Shown here one piece after another: positions 28,923-35,811 of a DNA stretch of 35,811 nucleotides. Within the stretch, counting starts at the first letter, position 1; every line of letters begins with the position of its first letter. The notes beneath the pieces were generated by a model. That model was given only the letters and a program-made list of their open reading frames with translations. It had not been told where the DNA came from and ran no database searches. Where the stretch lies: contig JAEEJA010000018.1 in the NCBI GenBank assembly GCA_016281605.1, positions 1 through 35,811 of the forward strand. The letters run 5' to 3'. Source of the stretch: Lachnospiraceae bacterium. Lineage in GTDB: Bacteria; Bacillota; Clostridia; Lachnospirales; Lachnospiraceae. The translations under genes were made by a program, and so were the position numbers.

Positions 28923-29432
28923 ATGAATGTTGATAAAAACCTTAATATTGCGTTGAAAAATGATAAGGAAGAATCCCAGGAAGAAAAGGATACTATACTT
29001 GAGTACAGAGTTGGTGATAGCTTCTTTGCAATAGAAGCTAATTATGTAAAGGAAATATTATCTGTTCGACCGCTTACTGCATTACCGAACTCCAATCCCA
29101 ATATAGAAGGGATATTTATGCTAAGAGATGAAGTGAGTTCTGTTGTTGATATGCCGAGAGTGTTAAATAAAGGAATAGGTGAAGAGGCACCATATGAAAG
29201 GTATATAGTTATTCAGGTGGATAATATGAATATTGCTTTTCATGTTCATGAAGTTTCCAGGATGACGCGTATCTCTCCATCAGACATAAAGAAACCTGAT
29301 GAAGCCCTGAAGGCTGTGGGTAAAGGACTTTATAAAGGAGTTGTGCACGATGGTGACAGACTTGTGATTGTACTGAATTATGATATGATATTGAAGGGAT
29401 TAAATCCTGAATATAACGGAGGACTTGTATGA
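28923..29432 (+). CDS. CheW-like chemotaxis adaptor
   Basis: A 169-residue protein with one CheW (SH3-like) domain: LEYRVGDSFFAIEANYVKEIL, PLTALPNSNPNIEGIFMLRDEV, DMPRVL, and RYIVIQVDNMNIAFHVHEVSRM. CheW links receptors to the kinase CheA. The N-terminal ~22 residues are a charged extension (KNDKEESQEEKD). AAAGGGTGAT lies about eight bases before ATG. Its final codons overlap hisH by four bases (ATGA), so CheW and histidine biosynthesis are translationally coupled. No CheA, receptor or flagellar gene is in the window. The name cheW is avoided because a CheV-like or paralogous role is possible. Confidence 0.88.
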   Translation: MNVDKNLNIALKNDKEESQEEKDTILEYRVGDSFFAIEANYVKEILSVRPLTALPNSNPNIEGIFMLRDEVSSVVDMPRVLNKGIGEEAPYERYIVIQVDNMNIAFHVHEVSRMTRISPSDIKKPDEALKAVGKGLYKGVVHDGDRLVIVLNYDMILKGLNPEYNGGLV

Positions 29433-30034
29433 TAGCAATTATTGATTATGATGCCGGCAATACAAGAAGTGTTGTTAAGGCTGTAGAGTACTTAGGTTTT
29501 GAGTGTGAGCTTACCAGAAATCATGATTTCATAAGAAAGGCTGATAAGCTTATCCTTCCGGGAGTAGGCTCATTTGGAGACGCTATAGAAAAATTAAAAA
29601 CCTACGGGCTTTTTGATCTGATAAGAGAGGAAGTAAAGGCAGGAAAGCCAATACTTGGTATATGCCTTGGATTACAGCTTTTCTTTGAAAGCAGTGACGA
29701 ATCCGAGGGAGTAGAAGGACTTTGTCTGCTAAAAGGAAAAATCAAAAAGATTCCTCCAAAAGAAGGTTTTAAGATTCCTCATATGGGATGGAACAGTATT
29801 TCTATAAATAAGGATAAGAACTTGTATAAGGGGATTAAGGACTTATCTTACGTGTATTTTGTGCATTCTTATTATCTTGAATGCGAGGATAAGGATGCAG
29901 TTGCTGCAACTACAGAGTATTGTACGCATATAGAAGCAAGCGTAGAACAGGATAATATATATGCCTGCCAGTTTCATCCTGAGAAGAGTGGAGATGTGGG
30001 ACTTAAGATATTAAAAAACTATTGCGAGGTTTGA
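29429..30034 (+). CDS. hisH: Imidazole glycerol phosphate synthase, glutaminase subunit
   Basis: A 201-residue class I glutamine amidotransferase that supplies ammonia to HisF for the fifth step of histidine synthesis (imidazole ring closure). Nucleophile Cys79 is in GICLGLQLFF, and His183 and Glu185 in FHPEKSG complete the triad. The oxyanion strand is LPGVGSFGDA, and PHMGWNSI and YFVHSYY are typical of HisH. The start overlaps the CheW gene end. It is separated from hisF by one membrane-protein gene, still in the same closely packed run. Confidence 0.96.
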   Translation: MIAIIDYDAGNTRSVVKAVEYLGFECELTRNHDFIRKADKLILPGVGSFGDAIEKLKTYGLFDLIREEVKAGKPILGICLGLQLFFESSDESEGVEGLCLLKGKIKKIPPKEGFKIPHMGWNSISINKDKNLYKGIKDLSYVYFVHSYYLECEDKDAVAATTEYCTHIEASVEQDNIYACQFHPEKSGDVGLKILKNYCEV

Positions 30035-30035
30035 G

Positions 30036-30530
30036 ATGTTTAAGGGGACGAAAAAGAGAATAATTCAAATAATAATCGCTTTCCTGATATCTATTTCCAT
30101 AGGCTTTGTTTCAGGTAATATTATGCTCTTTCTTGAGGGACTTGTAATAGGAAAATGGAATTTTAGCTTTACTATAGCCTGTATTTTGGCTGTTGTTATT
30201 TTTGATATAGCAATGTACATTTTTGTCTTTCGAAACAAGGAGTGGCAACAATTTAGTAAGCTTGCCTGTCTTATGGTTTCTTATGTTACCGCCGCATTTT
30301 CCATAGGTATTATGAGAGGTGTGTGGCATAATATACTTTTTAGTGACGGAGAACTTACAGTTCAGGCTTTAAAGACAGGAAAAACCGTGCTCGAAGGTGC
30401 GCAGGCACTCTACGCTAATGCGATTGTAATGTATGTTACATTTTTACCGATTTCATTTGTTTCGATTATGGGAGCATATGCAATTTATATTGTCCTAAAA
30501 GTTGTACAGGTTATAAAAAAGGAGGACTAA
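30036..30530 (+). CDS. Four-helix membrane protein of unknown function
   Basis: A 164-residue integral membrane protein. Hydrophobic helices lie at about 9-32, 38-64, 70-92 and 128-158; a soluble loop (~95-125) contains MRGVWHNILFSDGELTVQAL. The termini are basic (MFKGTKKR, KKED). I recognise no family. It begins one base after the hisH stop, with GAGGTTTGAG as site, and its own stop is directly adjacent to the hisF ATG, with GGAGG inside its last codons. It is thus locked between hisH and hisF, an unusual insertion in a his pair. A role in histidine metabolism should not be assumed. Confidence 0.75.
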   Translation: MFKGTKKRIIQIIIAFLISISIGFVSGNIMLFLEGLVIGKWNFSFTIACILAVVIFDIAMYIFVFRNKEWQQFSKLACLMVSYVTAAFSIGIMRGVWHNILFSDGELTVQALKTGKTVLEGAQALYANAIVMYVTFLPISFVSIMGAYAIYIVLKVVQVIKKED

Positions 30531-31289
30531 ATGTTTACAAAAAGAATTATACCTTGTCTGGATGTAAAGGACGGAAGGGTAGTTAAGGGAATAAATTTTG
30601 TTGATTTAAGAGATGCCGGAGATCCGGTTGAAGTTGGAAAGGCCTACGGAGAAGCAGGTGCTGATGAGCTTGTTTTTTTAGATATTACTGCTTCTTCTGA
30701 CGCAAGAAAAACTGTTGTTGATATGGTTAGAAGAGTAGCTGAGACAGTATTTATACCATTTACGGTAGGTGGTGGTATACGTACTGTTGATGATTTTAAG
30801 GAGATTCTTCGTGAGGGTGCTGATAAGATATCTGTTAACTCTGCGGCTATCATGAATCCGGATCTTATTAATGAGGCTGCTTACAAGTTCGGAAGTCAAT
30901 GTGTGGTTGTTGCAATTGACGCTAAGAGAAGAGAAGACGGAGGATGGAATATATATAAAAACGGCGGCCGTGTAGATATGGGAATAGATGCGGTTGAGTG
31001 GGCATTGGAGGTTGAAAAAAGAGGTGCCGGAGAAATACTTCTTACAAGTATGGATTGTGATGGTACAAAGGCCGGATATGATTTAGAGCTTACAAGAACA
31101 ATTTCTGACAGTGTGGGAATTCCGGTAATTGCATCGGGAGGAGCGGGAGAGCTTTCTCACTTTAAGGATGCTTTTACAAAAGGACATGCGCAGGCTGCTC
31201 TGGCAGCATCTTTGTTTCACTACAAGGAGCTTGAAATACGAGAAGTAAAGAATTACCTTGCAAACGAGGGAATAGAAGTACGTCTGTAA
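30531..31289 (+). CDS. hisF: Imidazole glycerol phosphate synthase, cyclase subunit
   Basis: A 252-residue (beta/alpha)8 barrel that joins ammonia from HisH to PRFAR, giving imidazole glycerol phosphate and AICAR. Catalytic Asp11 is in [13 protein letters not shown], and the second catalytic Asp (~130) in VVVAIDAKR. Phosphate-binding loops are [12 protein letters not shown] and [10 protein letters not shown]. Length and sequence are standard. GGAGGACTAA directly precedes ATG, so it is coupled to the membrane-protein gene upstream. No other his gene lies in the window. Confidence 0.97.
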   Translation: MFTKRIIPCLDVKDGRVVKGINFVDLRDAGDPVEVGKAYGEAGADELVFLDITASSDARKTVVDMVRRVAETVFIPFTVGGGIRTVDDFKEILREGADKISVNSAAIMNPDLINEAAYKFGSQCVVVAIDAKRREDGGWNIYKNGGRVDMGIDAVEWALEVEKRGAGEILLTSMDCDGTKAGYDLELTRTISDSVGIPVIASGGAGELSHFKDAFTKGHAQAALAASLFHYKELEIREVKNYLANEGIEVRL

Positions 31290-31304
31290 GAGGTGATATT
31301 AATC

Positions 31305-31979
31305 ATGGGGATGTTAGAAAATGACTGGCTTTATGCTATGGAGGAAGAATTTAAGAAGCCTTACTACAGAGAGCTTTATAAGTTTATAGTTGAAGAGTAC
31401 AAAACTCATGTTGTTTATCCTCCATCTGACGATATATTTAACGCTTTTCATATGACTCCTTTATCGAAAATCAAGGTTGTCATACTTGGGCAGGACCCTT
31501 ATCATGAAGAGAATCAGGCTCATGGTCTTTCTTTTTCTGTGCCTGAGAGCCAAAAGGTATTACCACCTTCTCTGGTAAATATTTATAAGGAGTTAAATAG
31601 TGACCTGGGTATAGAGATTCCTAAGACAGGATATCTTAATAAATGGGCCGGGGAGGGGGTGCTTTTACTTAATACAGTTTTAACAGTAAGGGCTCACGAA
31701 GCATTTTCCCATGCAAATCATGGCTGGGAAGAGTTTACGGATGCGGCAATAAGGGCAGTTAATAAGGAGGACAGACCTATAGTATTTATGCTTTGGGGAA
31801 AGCCTGCTCAGAAGAAGATGAGTATGCTTGATAATCCGAAGCACATGGTGTTAACATCCAGTCATCCTAGTCCATTATCTGCTTACAGAGGATTTTTCGG
31901 TTGTAAGCACTTCAGTAAGGCAAATGAATTTTTAGAGGAACATGGTATAAGGGGGATTGATTGGAATCCTGTGGATTAG
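31305..31979 (+). CDS. ung: Uracil-DNA glycosylase (family 1)
   Basis: A 224-residue DNA-repair enzyme that removes uracil from DNA. The water-activating loop is ILGQDPYHEENQAHGLSFSV and the DNA-intercalation loop is SHPSPLSAYRGFFGCKHFS; SLVNIYKEL and LLNTVLTVR are also typical. AGGTGA (31291-31296) is eight bases before ATG 31305; an in-frame GTG at 31293 is within that site, and a second ATG lies at 31311. It follows hisF by 15 bases, in the same run. Confidence 0.96.
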   Translation: MGMLENDWLYAMEEEFKKPYYRELYKFIVEEYKTHVVYPPSDDIFNAFHMTPLSKIKVVILGQDPYHEENQAHGLSFSVPESQKVLPPSLVNIYKELNSDLGIEIPKTGYLNKWAGEGVLLLNTVLTVRAHEAFSHANHGWEEFTDAAIRAVNKEDRPIVFMLWGKPAQKKMSMLDNPKHMVLTSSHPSPLSAYRGFFGCKHFSKANEFLEEHGIRGIDWNPVD

Positions 31980-32037
31980 TCATTTACGAAAGGCTTGACA
32001 TGAAAAAGAAGAAAAAGAGAAAGGATTGCAAATAAAA

Positions 32038-33006
32038 GTGTATTATATAAAAGATTATAAAGAGGGACAGAAGTTTTACGGAGTATATCTTTGTAAGGTT
32101 AAGCAGATGCTTAAGTCAAAAAACGGAAAGACTTATATCAATATTGATGTTCAGGATAAGACCGGAGTCATCAATGGTAAAGTCTGGGATATTACCAATG
32201 CTATCGAAAGCTTTGAAGAATTGGATTTTATCCAGGTAGAGGGTATGATAACCAAATTTCAAGATAAACTTCAGGTAAATATAAATCGTATCAGAAGGGC
32301 TCAGGAGGGCGAGTACGACGAAGCCGAGTACATACCTGCGTCAAAGTACAATAAGGATAAAATGTTTGAAAATCTTATCAAACTTGTGAACTCGGTTGAA
32401 GAAAAACATTTAAAAAAATTACTGGAAATGTTTTTTGTTGAAGACGAGGAATTTGCAAAAAAATTCAAGATCCATTCAGCTGCAAAAACTATGCATCACG
32501 GTTTTTTATCAGGTCTTTTGCAACACTCCATAACCGTTGCCAATATTTGTGATTATTTATCTAAGCTTTATTATATATTGGATAGAGATTTACTTATAAC
32601 TGCAGCACTTTTACATGATGTTGGAAAGATAGAAGAACTATCTTCCTTCCCTCAAAATGACTATACTGATGAAGGTCAGCTTTTGGGACACATATTTATA
32701 GGAGCTGAAAAGATTAGCAGGATGACGGATAGGATAGAGGGCTTTCCTGAGAAGCTTAAGACTGAACTTTTGCATTGTATACTCGCTCATCATGGGGAGT
32801 TAGAGTTTGGTTCACCTAAAAAGCCGGCTATTGCCGAGGCTATGGCTCTTAGCATGGCCGATAACATGGATGCGAAGATGGAAGGCTTTACAGAACTTTA
32901 TGAGGCAAATGAACCTAATACTGCATGGCTTGGATTCCAGAGGATGTTTGAAAGTAATGTAAGGCAGTCAGAGGGAACAGTAGAGAATCGTAAAAAGAAG
33001 GCTTAA
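32038..33006 (+). CDS. YhaM-type 3'-5' exonuclease: OB fold plus HD domain
   Basis: About 322 residues. The N-terminal ~110 form a nucleic-acid-binding OB fold (KTYINIDVQDKTGVINGKVWDI, VEGMITKFQDKLQVNI). An HD metal-dependent phosphohydrolase domain covers ~145-300 (AKTMHHGFLSGLLQHSITVANI, ALLHDVGKIEEL, LLGHIFIGAEKI, CILAHHGELEFGSPK). This is the layout of YhaM, which degrades RNA or single-stranded DNA from the 3' end. Start choice is uncertain: TTG 32026 directly abuts AAAGGA, too close for it to serve; GTG 32038 is 12 bases away and gives the family-like start MYYIKDYKEGQ. A tiny ORF (MKKKKKRKDCK) begins at 32000 and ends at the same place, perhaps coupling initiation. Confidence 0.88.
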   Translation: MYYIKDYKEGQKFYGVYLCKVKQMLKSKNGKTYINIDVQDKTGVINGKVWDITNAIESFEELDFIQVEGMITKFQDKLQVNINRIRRAQEGEYDEAEYIPASKYNKDKMFENLIKLVNSVEEKHLKKLLEMFFVEDEEFAKKFKIHSAAKTMHHGFLSGLLQHSITVANICDYLSKLYYILDRDLLITAALLHDVGKIEELSSFPQNDYTDEGQLLGHIFIGAEKISRMTDRIEGFPEKLKTELLHCILAHHGELEFGSPKKPAIAEAMALSMADNMDAKMEGFTELYEANEPNTAWLGFQRMFESNVRQSEGTVENRKKKA

Positions 33007-33015
33007 TAAAGAAAA

Positions 33016-34440
33016 ATGTATAAAAAGAATGATTATTTGATAATCGATATAACAGACCTTGGAAATGAAGGAGAGGGAATAGGGCATGCCGAAGGGTATG
33101 CCATATTTGTAAATGGAGCAATACCGGGAGATAAGCTTAAAGTAAAGATAATAAAAGCAAAGAAAAAATACGCTATTGCAAGGATTGAAGAGATTATAAA
33201 ACCTTCGCCCGACAGAATAGAAAATGCTTGTCCATATGCACTTCGTTGTGGTGGATGCAGATTGCAAAGTATTACCTATGAAAAAGAGCTTGAATGGAAG
33301 GCTAAGAAGGTGCTTAATTGTATTACCCGTCTTGGTGGATATAGGGAGGACGAGTTTGATTTTGATAGAATAGTAGGAATTGATTCAATTAATAATTATA
33401 CAAATGGACCGGCTCACTACAGAAACAAGGCCCAGTTTCCTGTCGGTACCGATAAAGATAATAATATAATTACCGGCTTTTATGCAGGAAGAAGCCACAA
33501 TATCATACCAAATACAGACTGTATGATGCAGGATGAAATAGTAAAGTATGTAAATGAAGCAGTAATAAAGTTTATGGAAGATTCTTTTGTTAAAGCGTAC
33601 GATGAAGAGTCTCACACAGGTATTGTAAGGCATATAGTTACCAAGGTCGGCATAGCCTGTGGAGATGTGATGGTTTGCCTGGTTGTGACAGAGTCCAAAA
33701 GTTTGGACAGGGAGAAATTGGTGTCTTTCATACAAAATGGTATTAAAGAGAGTGGTCTTTCTAACAGACATCTTTCATCGGTATGCTTAAATATCAATAA
33801 AGAAAAAGGCAATGTAATCCTTGGAAGAAAAACACTATGCATATATGGAAATTCATACATAGAAGATAAGATAGGTGATATAAAGTATCATATTTCCGCA
33901 GTTTCATTTTATCAGGTAAATCCTTATCAGACACAGAAACTTTACAATGCAGTAAAGGAATTTGCTGATTTTAAAGGAGATGAAGTGGTTTATGACCTGT
34001 ACTGTGGTATAGGAACCATATCACTTTTTGTCGCAAAGAATGTAAAACAGGTTATTGGAGTAGAGATTGTACCTCAAGCAATAGAGGATGCAAAGGAGAA
34101 TGCTTTAATTAATAGCATTAAAAATGCTAGTTTCCACGCAGGAGAGGCAGAGGTGATAATACCAAAGCTTTACGAGGAGTCAGGTGGCAATCTGAAAGCA
34201 GATGTAGTAATACTTGATCCGCCCCGAAAGGGATGTGATGAAAGGCTTATAAGAACAGTTGCTAAGATGAAGCCTAAAAAGGCTATTTATGTAAGTTGTG
34301 ATCCTGCAACCCTTGCAAGAGACTTAAAACTTTTTAGGCAGTTAGGATATGAACTTAAGAAAGCCAGAGCATATGACATGTTTGGAAGAAGTACACATGT
34401 TGAGACGGTAGTATTGATGTCAAGGTTCGAAGGAAAATAG
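33016..34440 (+). CDS. rlmD: 23S rRNA (uracil-1939-C5)-methyltransferase type RNA methylase
   Basis: A 474-residue SAM-dependent m5U methyltransferase of the RlmD/TrmA group. An N-terminal TRAM domain (~5-60, IIDITDLGNEGEGIGHAEG), then cysteines of a [4Fe-4S] site C72-x5-C78-x2-C81 with a likely fourth in NTDCMMQ. The methylase part has FYQVNPYQTQKLY, SAM motif VYDLYCGIGTISLFVA, catalytic-loop ILDPPRKGCDERL and the nucleophile motif YVSCDPATLARDL. Firmicutes often have two such paralogs (RlmCD, RlmD-like), so the exact target uridine is not certain. GAAAAATG start: the ribosome binding site is weak and it follows the YhaM-like gene by nine bases. Confidence 0.88.
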   Translation: MYKKNDYLIIDITDLGNEGEGIGHAEGYAIFVNGAIPGDKLKVKIIKAKKKYAIARIEEIIKPSPDRIENACPYALRCGGCRLQSITYEKELEWKAKKVLNCITRLGGYREDEFDFDRIVGIDSINNYTNGPAHYRNKAQFPVGTDKDNNIITGFYAGRSHNIIPNTDCMMQDEIVKYVNEAVIKFMEDSFVKAYDEESHTGIVRHIVTKVGIACGDVMVCLVVTESKSLDREKLVSFIQNGIKESGLSNRHLSSVCLNINKEKGNVILGRKTLCIYGNSYIEDKIGDIKYHISAVSFYQVNPYQTQKLYNAVKEFADFKGDEVVYDLYCGIGTISLFVAKNVKQVIGVEIVPQAIEDAKENALINSIKNASFHAGEAEVIIPKLYEESGGNLKADVVILDPPRKGCDERLIRTVAKMKPKKAIYVSCDPATLARDLKLFRQLGYELKKARAYDMFGRSTHVETVVLMSRFEGK

Positions 34441-34470
34441 CCGCGAAAGCTTAAGTATACTGCGGTTTTC
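34439..34470 (+). terminator. Weak hairpin after the rlmD-like gene
   Basis: CCGC (34441) and GCGG (34462-34465) bracket an imperfect inverted repeat, followed by TTTTC. It is short and imperfect, so termination is only likely, not certain. Confidence 0.35.
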
Positions 34471-34581
34471 GGGCTATCGGGCAAATTAGGCGTCTGGCAG
34501 GACGAACGCTTCTCGGTAACTTATCCAAGGCCAGATCAGTTCAAAAAGTGTGAGAGTTGAGTTGCCACGATAGATGTCACT
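34471..34581. other. Junction segment with unidentified frame fragment and 27-base tandem repeat
   Basis: A frame without start reads LGVWQDERFSVTYPRPDQF up to a TGA near 34560, of no family I can name. It is followed by two similar units, GTTGAGTTGCC-x-GATAGATGTC-like, near 34555 and 34582. Base composition is less A+T-rich than the rest. It marks the start of the recombined region that runs to about 35600. Confidence 0.35.
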
Positions 34582-34599
34582 ATGTTGAGTTGCCGAGTT

Positions 34600-34848
34600 A
34601 GATGTCGGGGAGTTGTGGCTGTCTGCGCAGAATGCGGGGAGGAAATGAGCATTCCGGGTCTTATTGATAAGAATGTTCAGGAAATCGATGAGCAGTACAG
34701 GACGGCAGAGGGGCTTGTATCGATTGATGATATCGAAAGGCTGATGAAGATTTATAAGATTGGAAAAGCTCCATTGTCTCTGGCGCTTGGGTTCGGAGAG
34801 GTGACGATTCCGAGATACCTGGAAGGACAGGTGCCTTCCAAAGAGTAT
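34600..34848 (+). pseudogene. Fragment of a zinc-ribbon/HTH antitoxin gene (YgiT/MqsA-like)
   Basis: The frame encodes VVAVCAECGEEMSIPGLIDK, then EGLVSIDDIERLMKIYKIG, then APLSLALGFGEVTIPRYLEG. This is the second CxxC knuckle and the helix-turn-helix of MqsA/YgiT-like antitoxins that accompany Panacea (SocA-like) domains in clostridia. The first zinc knuckle and everything beyond PSKEY are missing; unrelated sequence follows in frame. The ORF from 34582 is therefore a chance fusion, not a working gene. Confidence 0.65.
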
Positions 34849-35028
34849 GGGATACAGTATTTTGATGATATTTATGTTGTGACAGGACATACACCGACGC
34901 AGGAAATAAAAAGCAATCCCAGACCGGGATATATTTATTAAGGAAACAATCATATTGCTATTGATTGTGGTTGCTATAGACCAGATGGGCGGTTAGCAGC
35001 AATTTGTCTTGATACAGGGAAAGAATAA
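34849..35028 (+). pseudogene. C-terminal fragment of a metallophosphoesterase gene, with in-frame stop
   Basis: Joined in frame to the antitoxin fragment is IQYFDDIYVVTGHTPTQEI, then RPGYIY, a TAA at 34939, and on the same frame GNNHIAIDCGCYRPDGRLAA to GKE and TAA at 35026. GHTPT and IDCGC-x-x-x-G-R-L-A-A-I-x-L are the C-terminal metal-binding part of bis(tetraphosphate)ase/PP1-like phosphoesterases. The N-terminal part is gone and a stop interrupts it, so it is dead. Confidence 0.65.
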
Positions 35029-35066
35029 TATGTATCAAACCATTAGAGAGTACAGGAGCATTTTGC

Positions 35067-35281
35067 ATGGGATTCTTATCAAGATTGTTTGGCGGATATG
35101 AAGAGGAAAGTGAAGGAAGGTATAAAAATAGTTCTATACAGCCGGATGTGATTTATGTAAATGTTGAAAAGGTGTGGCTGGATGATGAGGCAAAAGAGTT
35201 TTTGAGGCAATATGATTATTATTTGGCGGGTGCAAAAGAAGGGATAGCAGAGGCGCAGTTTGAAGTTGGGAAATGCCGCAG
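35067..35281 (+). pseudogene. N-terminal part of a repeat (Sel1/TPR-like) protein gene, cut by IS21 debris
   Basis: ATG 35067 has AGGAG eight bases upstream. The product starts MGFLSRLFGGYEEESEG, continues FLRQYDYYLAGAKEGIAEAQ and FEVGK, the beginning of a Sel1-like repeat (A-x-x-G-x-x-x-A-Q-x-x-L-G). At about 35277 the frame runs into antisense istB sequence and stops at 35298-35300. The usual protein would have several such repeats, so this is a truncated gene. Confidence 0.6.
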
Positions 35282-35474
35282 CCTTTATCATAGATCGTGA
35301 AGCACTCTGTTCTTTATAATCCACTTCATAATCACTAAGATTTAATAGACCTTCCGTAAATGATAATCCATTTGTTGTTACAAAATCTCTTATTTCATCA
35401 AGATGAAGTTTCATCTGACTTAATTTCAATAGATCCAGATTTGCCATTAACTGATTGTATGTACTATTACTCAT
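35268..35474 (-). pseudogene. istB: Truncated istB (IS21-family transposition helper ATPase)
   Basis: Minus strand from ATG 35474: MSNSTYNQLMANLDLLKLSQ, then DFVTTNGLSFTEGLLNLSDYEVDY-type sequence and SMIKAAAFP, which is the N-terminal domain of IstB. Homology stops after about 69 residues, before the AAA ATPase core (no Walker A), at the joint with the Sel1-like gene. The start overlaps the istA stop as in intact IS21 elements. Confidence 0.75.
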
Positions 35475-35590
35475 AATCATAAACCTTTCCTATAATATCA
35501 AGATTTTCTTTTGCCATATCTATTATGTGCTCATTTTTGAAAACATGTGATTTTCTGGCTATTGCTACATAATGTTCAGAAATCTTATGA
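35467..35590 (-). pseudogene. istA: C-terminal fragment of istA (IS21-family transposase)
   Basis: Minus-strand frame HYVAIARKSHVFKNEHIIDM, then AKENLDIIGKVYDYE and TAA (35467-35469), is the typical end of IstA, directly followed by istB with a short overlap. The catalytic DDE core is missing. Together with the istB piece it makes a two-sided truncated IS21 relic of about 300 bases. Confidence 0.7.
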
Positions 35591-35628
35591 TTGACTCAAC
35601 AAAAAACACTTAGGAGGAACTTGTGGTC

Positions 35629-35811
35629 ATGAGTAAGATTAAGCAGTTTTTTAAGAATATCAGCCCCTTAAACAATCGAACCGATATGCCGGGGATACTT
35701 TATATCATTAAAGTGTTCATAATATTCTGGTTTGTGAAAACAGGTGCTGAATTGATTGGTGAAGGTGTTGTTATAGCAGTCTGTTTTGCATGTGGTAAGA
35801 ACCCGCTTCAG
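35629..35811 (+). CDS. Membrane protein, N-terminal part only (CPBP protease-like?)
   Basis: The gene runs off the window after 61 codons. The product starts MSKIKQFFKNISPLNNRTDM, then a first hydrophobic helix (GILYIIKVFIIFWFVKTGAE) and a second (GEGVVIAVCFACGKN). This start resembles clostridial CPBP-family intramembrane proteases (CAAX-protease-like), but the catalytic motifs would lie beyond the window, so the call is tentative. AGGAGG lies at 35612-35617; an in-frame GTG at 35623 is at better spacing (five bases) and could be the true start. Confidence 0.6.
   Translation, partial: MSKIKQFFKNISPLNNRTDMPGILYIIKVFIIFWFVKTGAELIGEGVVIAVCFACGKNPLQ

Larger units (their letters stand above)
35268..35590 (-). 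mobile_element. IS21-family relic
   Basis: Adjacent istA end and istB start in the normal order and overlap, cut on both sides. Neither terminal inverted repeats nor target duplications are visible. It cannot move by itself. Confidence 0.7.

Noticed and set aside
34486-34953. A 155-codon minus-strand open frame across the antitoxin/phosphatase debris
   Set aside because: Antisense of recognisable fragments; no ribosome binding site or family resemblance.

Overview
The window looks like chromosomal DNA of a low-GC Firmicute, most likely a Lachnospiraceae member close to Butyrivibrio, Pseudobutyrivibrio or Roseburia. This rests on the A+T-rich sequence, strong AGGAGG-type ribosome binding sites, sigma-A promoters, and the style of the proteins: a multi-domain cytoplasmic hybrid kinase, VanW, PadR with HAAS and DUF4097, and paired ATPase-FtsX exporters. 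The taxon is inferred, not proven.

Layout. 1-240: copy A of a structured repeat and a bidirectional terminator. 243-1304 (-): a LacI-family regulator with an operator-like palindrome on its own promoter. 1660-7200 (+): two ATPase-permease fusion half-transporters and a GNAT acetyltransferase. 7200-9050: repeat ends, a membrane-gene remnant and a GH13 alpha-glucan hydrolase. 9064-13012 (+): a YunG-like protein, an SDR oxidoreductase, a hybrid histidine kinase with two receiver domains, and a 44-codon ORF coupled to it. 13088-14427 (-): a tRNA-Trp remnant, tRNA-Trp, endonuclease III and a small unknown gene. 14658-16451 (+): a one-helix microprotein and a VanW protein. 16579-19401 (+): a lone AIRS C-domain protein, an Lrp regulator, an aminotransferase and TrmL. 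19572-20555 (-): phosphofructokinase. 20942-25850 (+): a PadR regulator with a nearly 800-residue disordered tail, a HAAS-domain membrane protein and a DUF4097 protein. 25885-26310: a candidate small RNA and copy B of the repeat. 26490-28806 (+): an OmpR-type response regulator and its kinase. 28923-34440 (+): a housekeeping run of CheW, hisH, a membrane protein, hisF, ung, a YhaM-type nuclease and an RlmD-type methyltransferase. 34441-35600: a gene graveyard holding an antitoxin fragment joined to a phosphatase fragment, a broken repeat-protein gene and an IS21 remnant. 35629-end: the start of a membrane protein gene.

How it fits together. The PadR-HAAS-DUF4097 operon and the following two-component pair look like an envelope-sensing neighbourhood. 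The two ABC genes look like one heterodimeric exporter. hisH and hisF encode the two subunits of imidazole-glycerol-phosphate synthase, here separated by a membrane-protein gene and translationally coupled to a CheW gene.

The two best candidates for something undescribed are: (1) a mobile element of about 204 bp that has no coding sequence, can fold into a multibranch structure and is present as two near-complete copies plus several end fragments; (2) the PadR protein whose long disordered tail carries three copies of a VD-x-LA-x-LL module, expressed behind a strongly structured leader.
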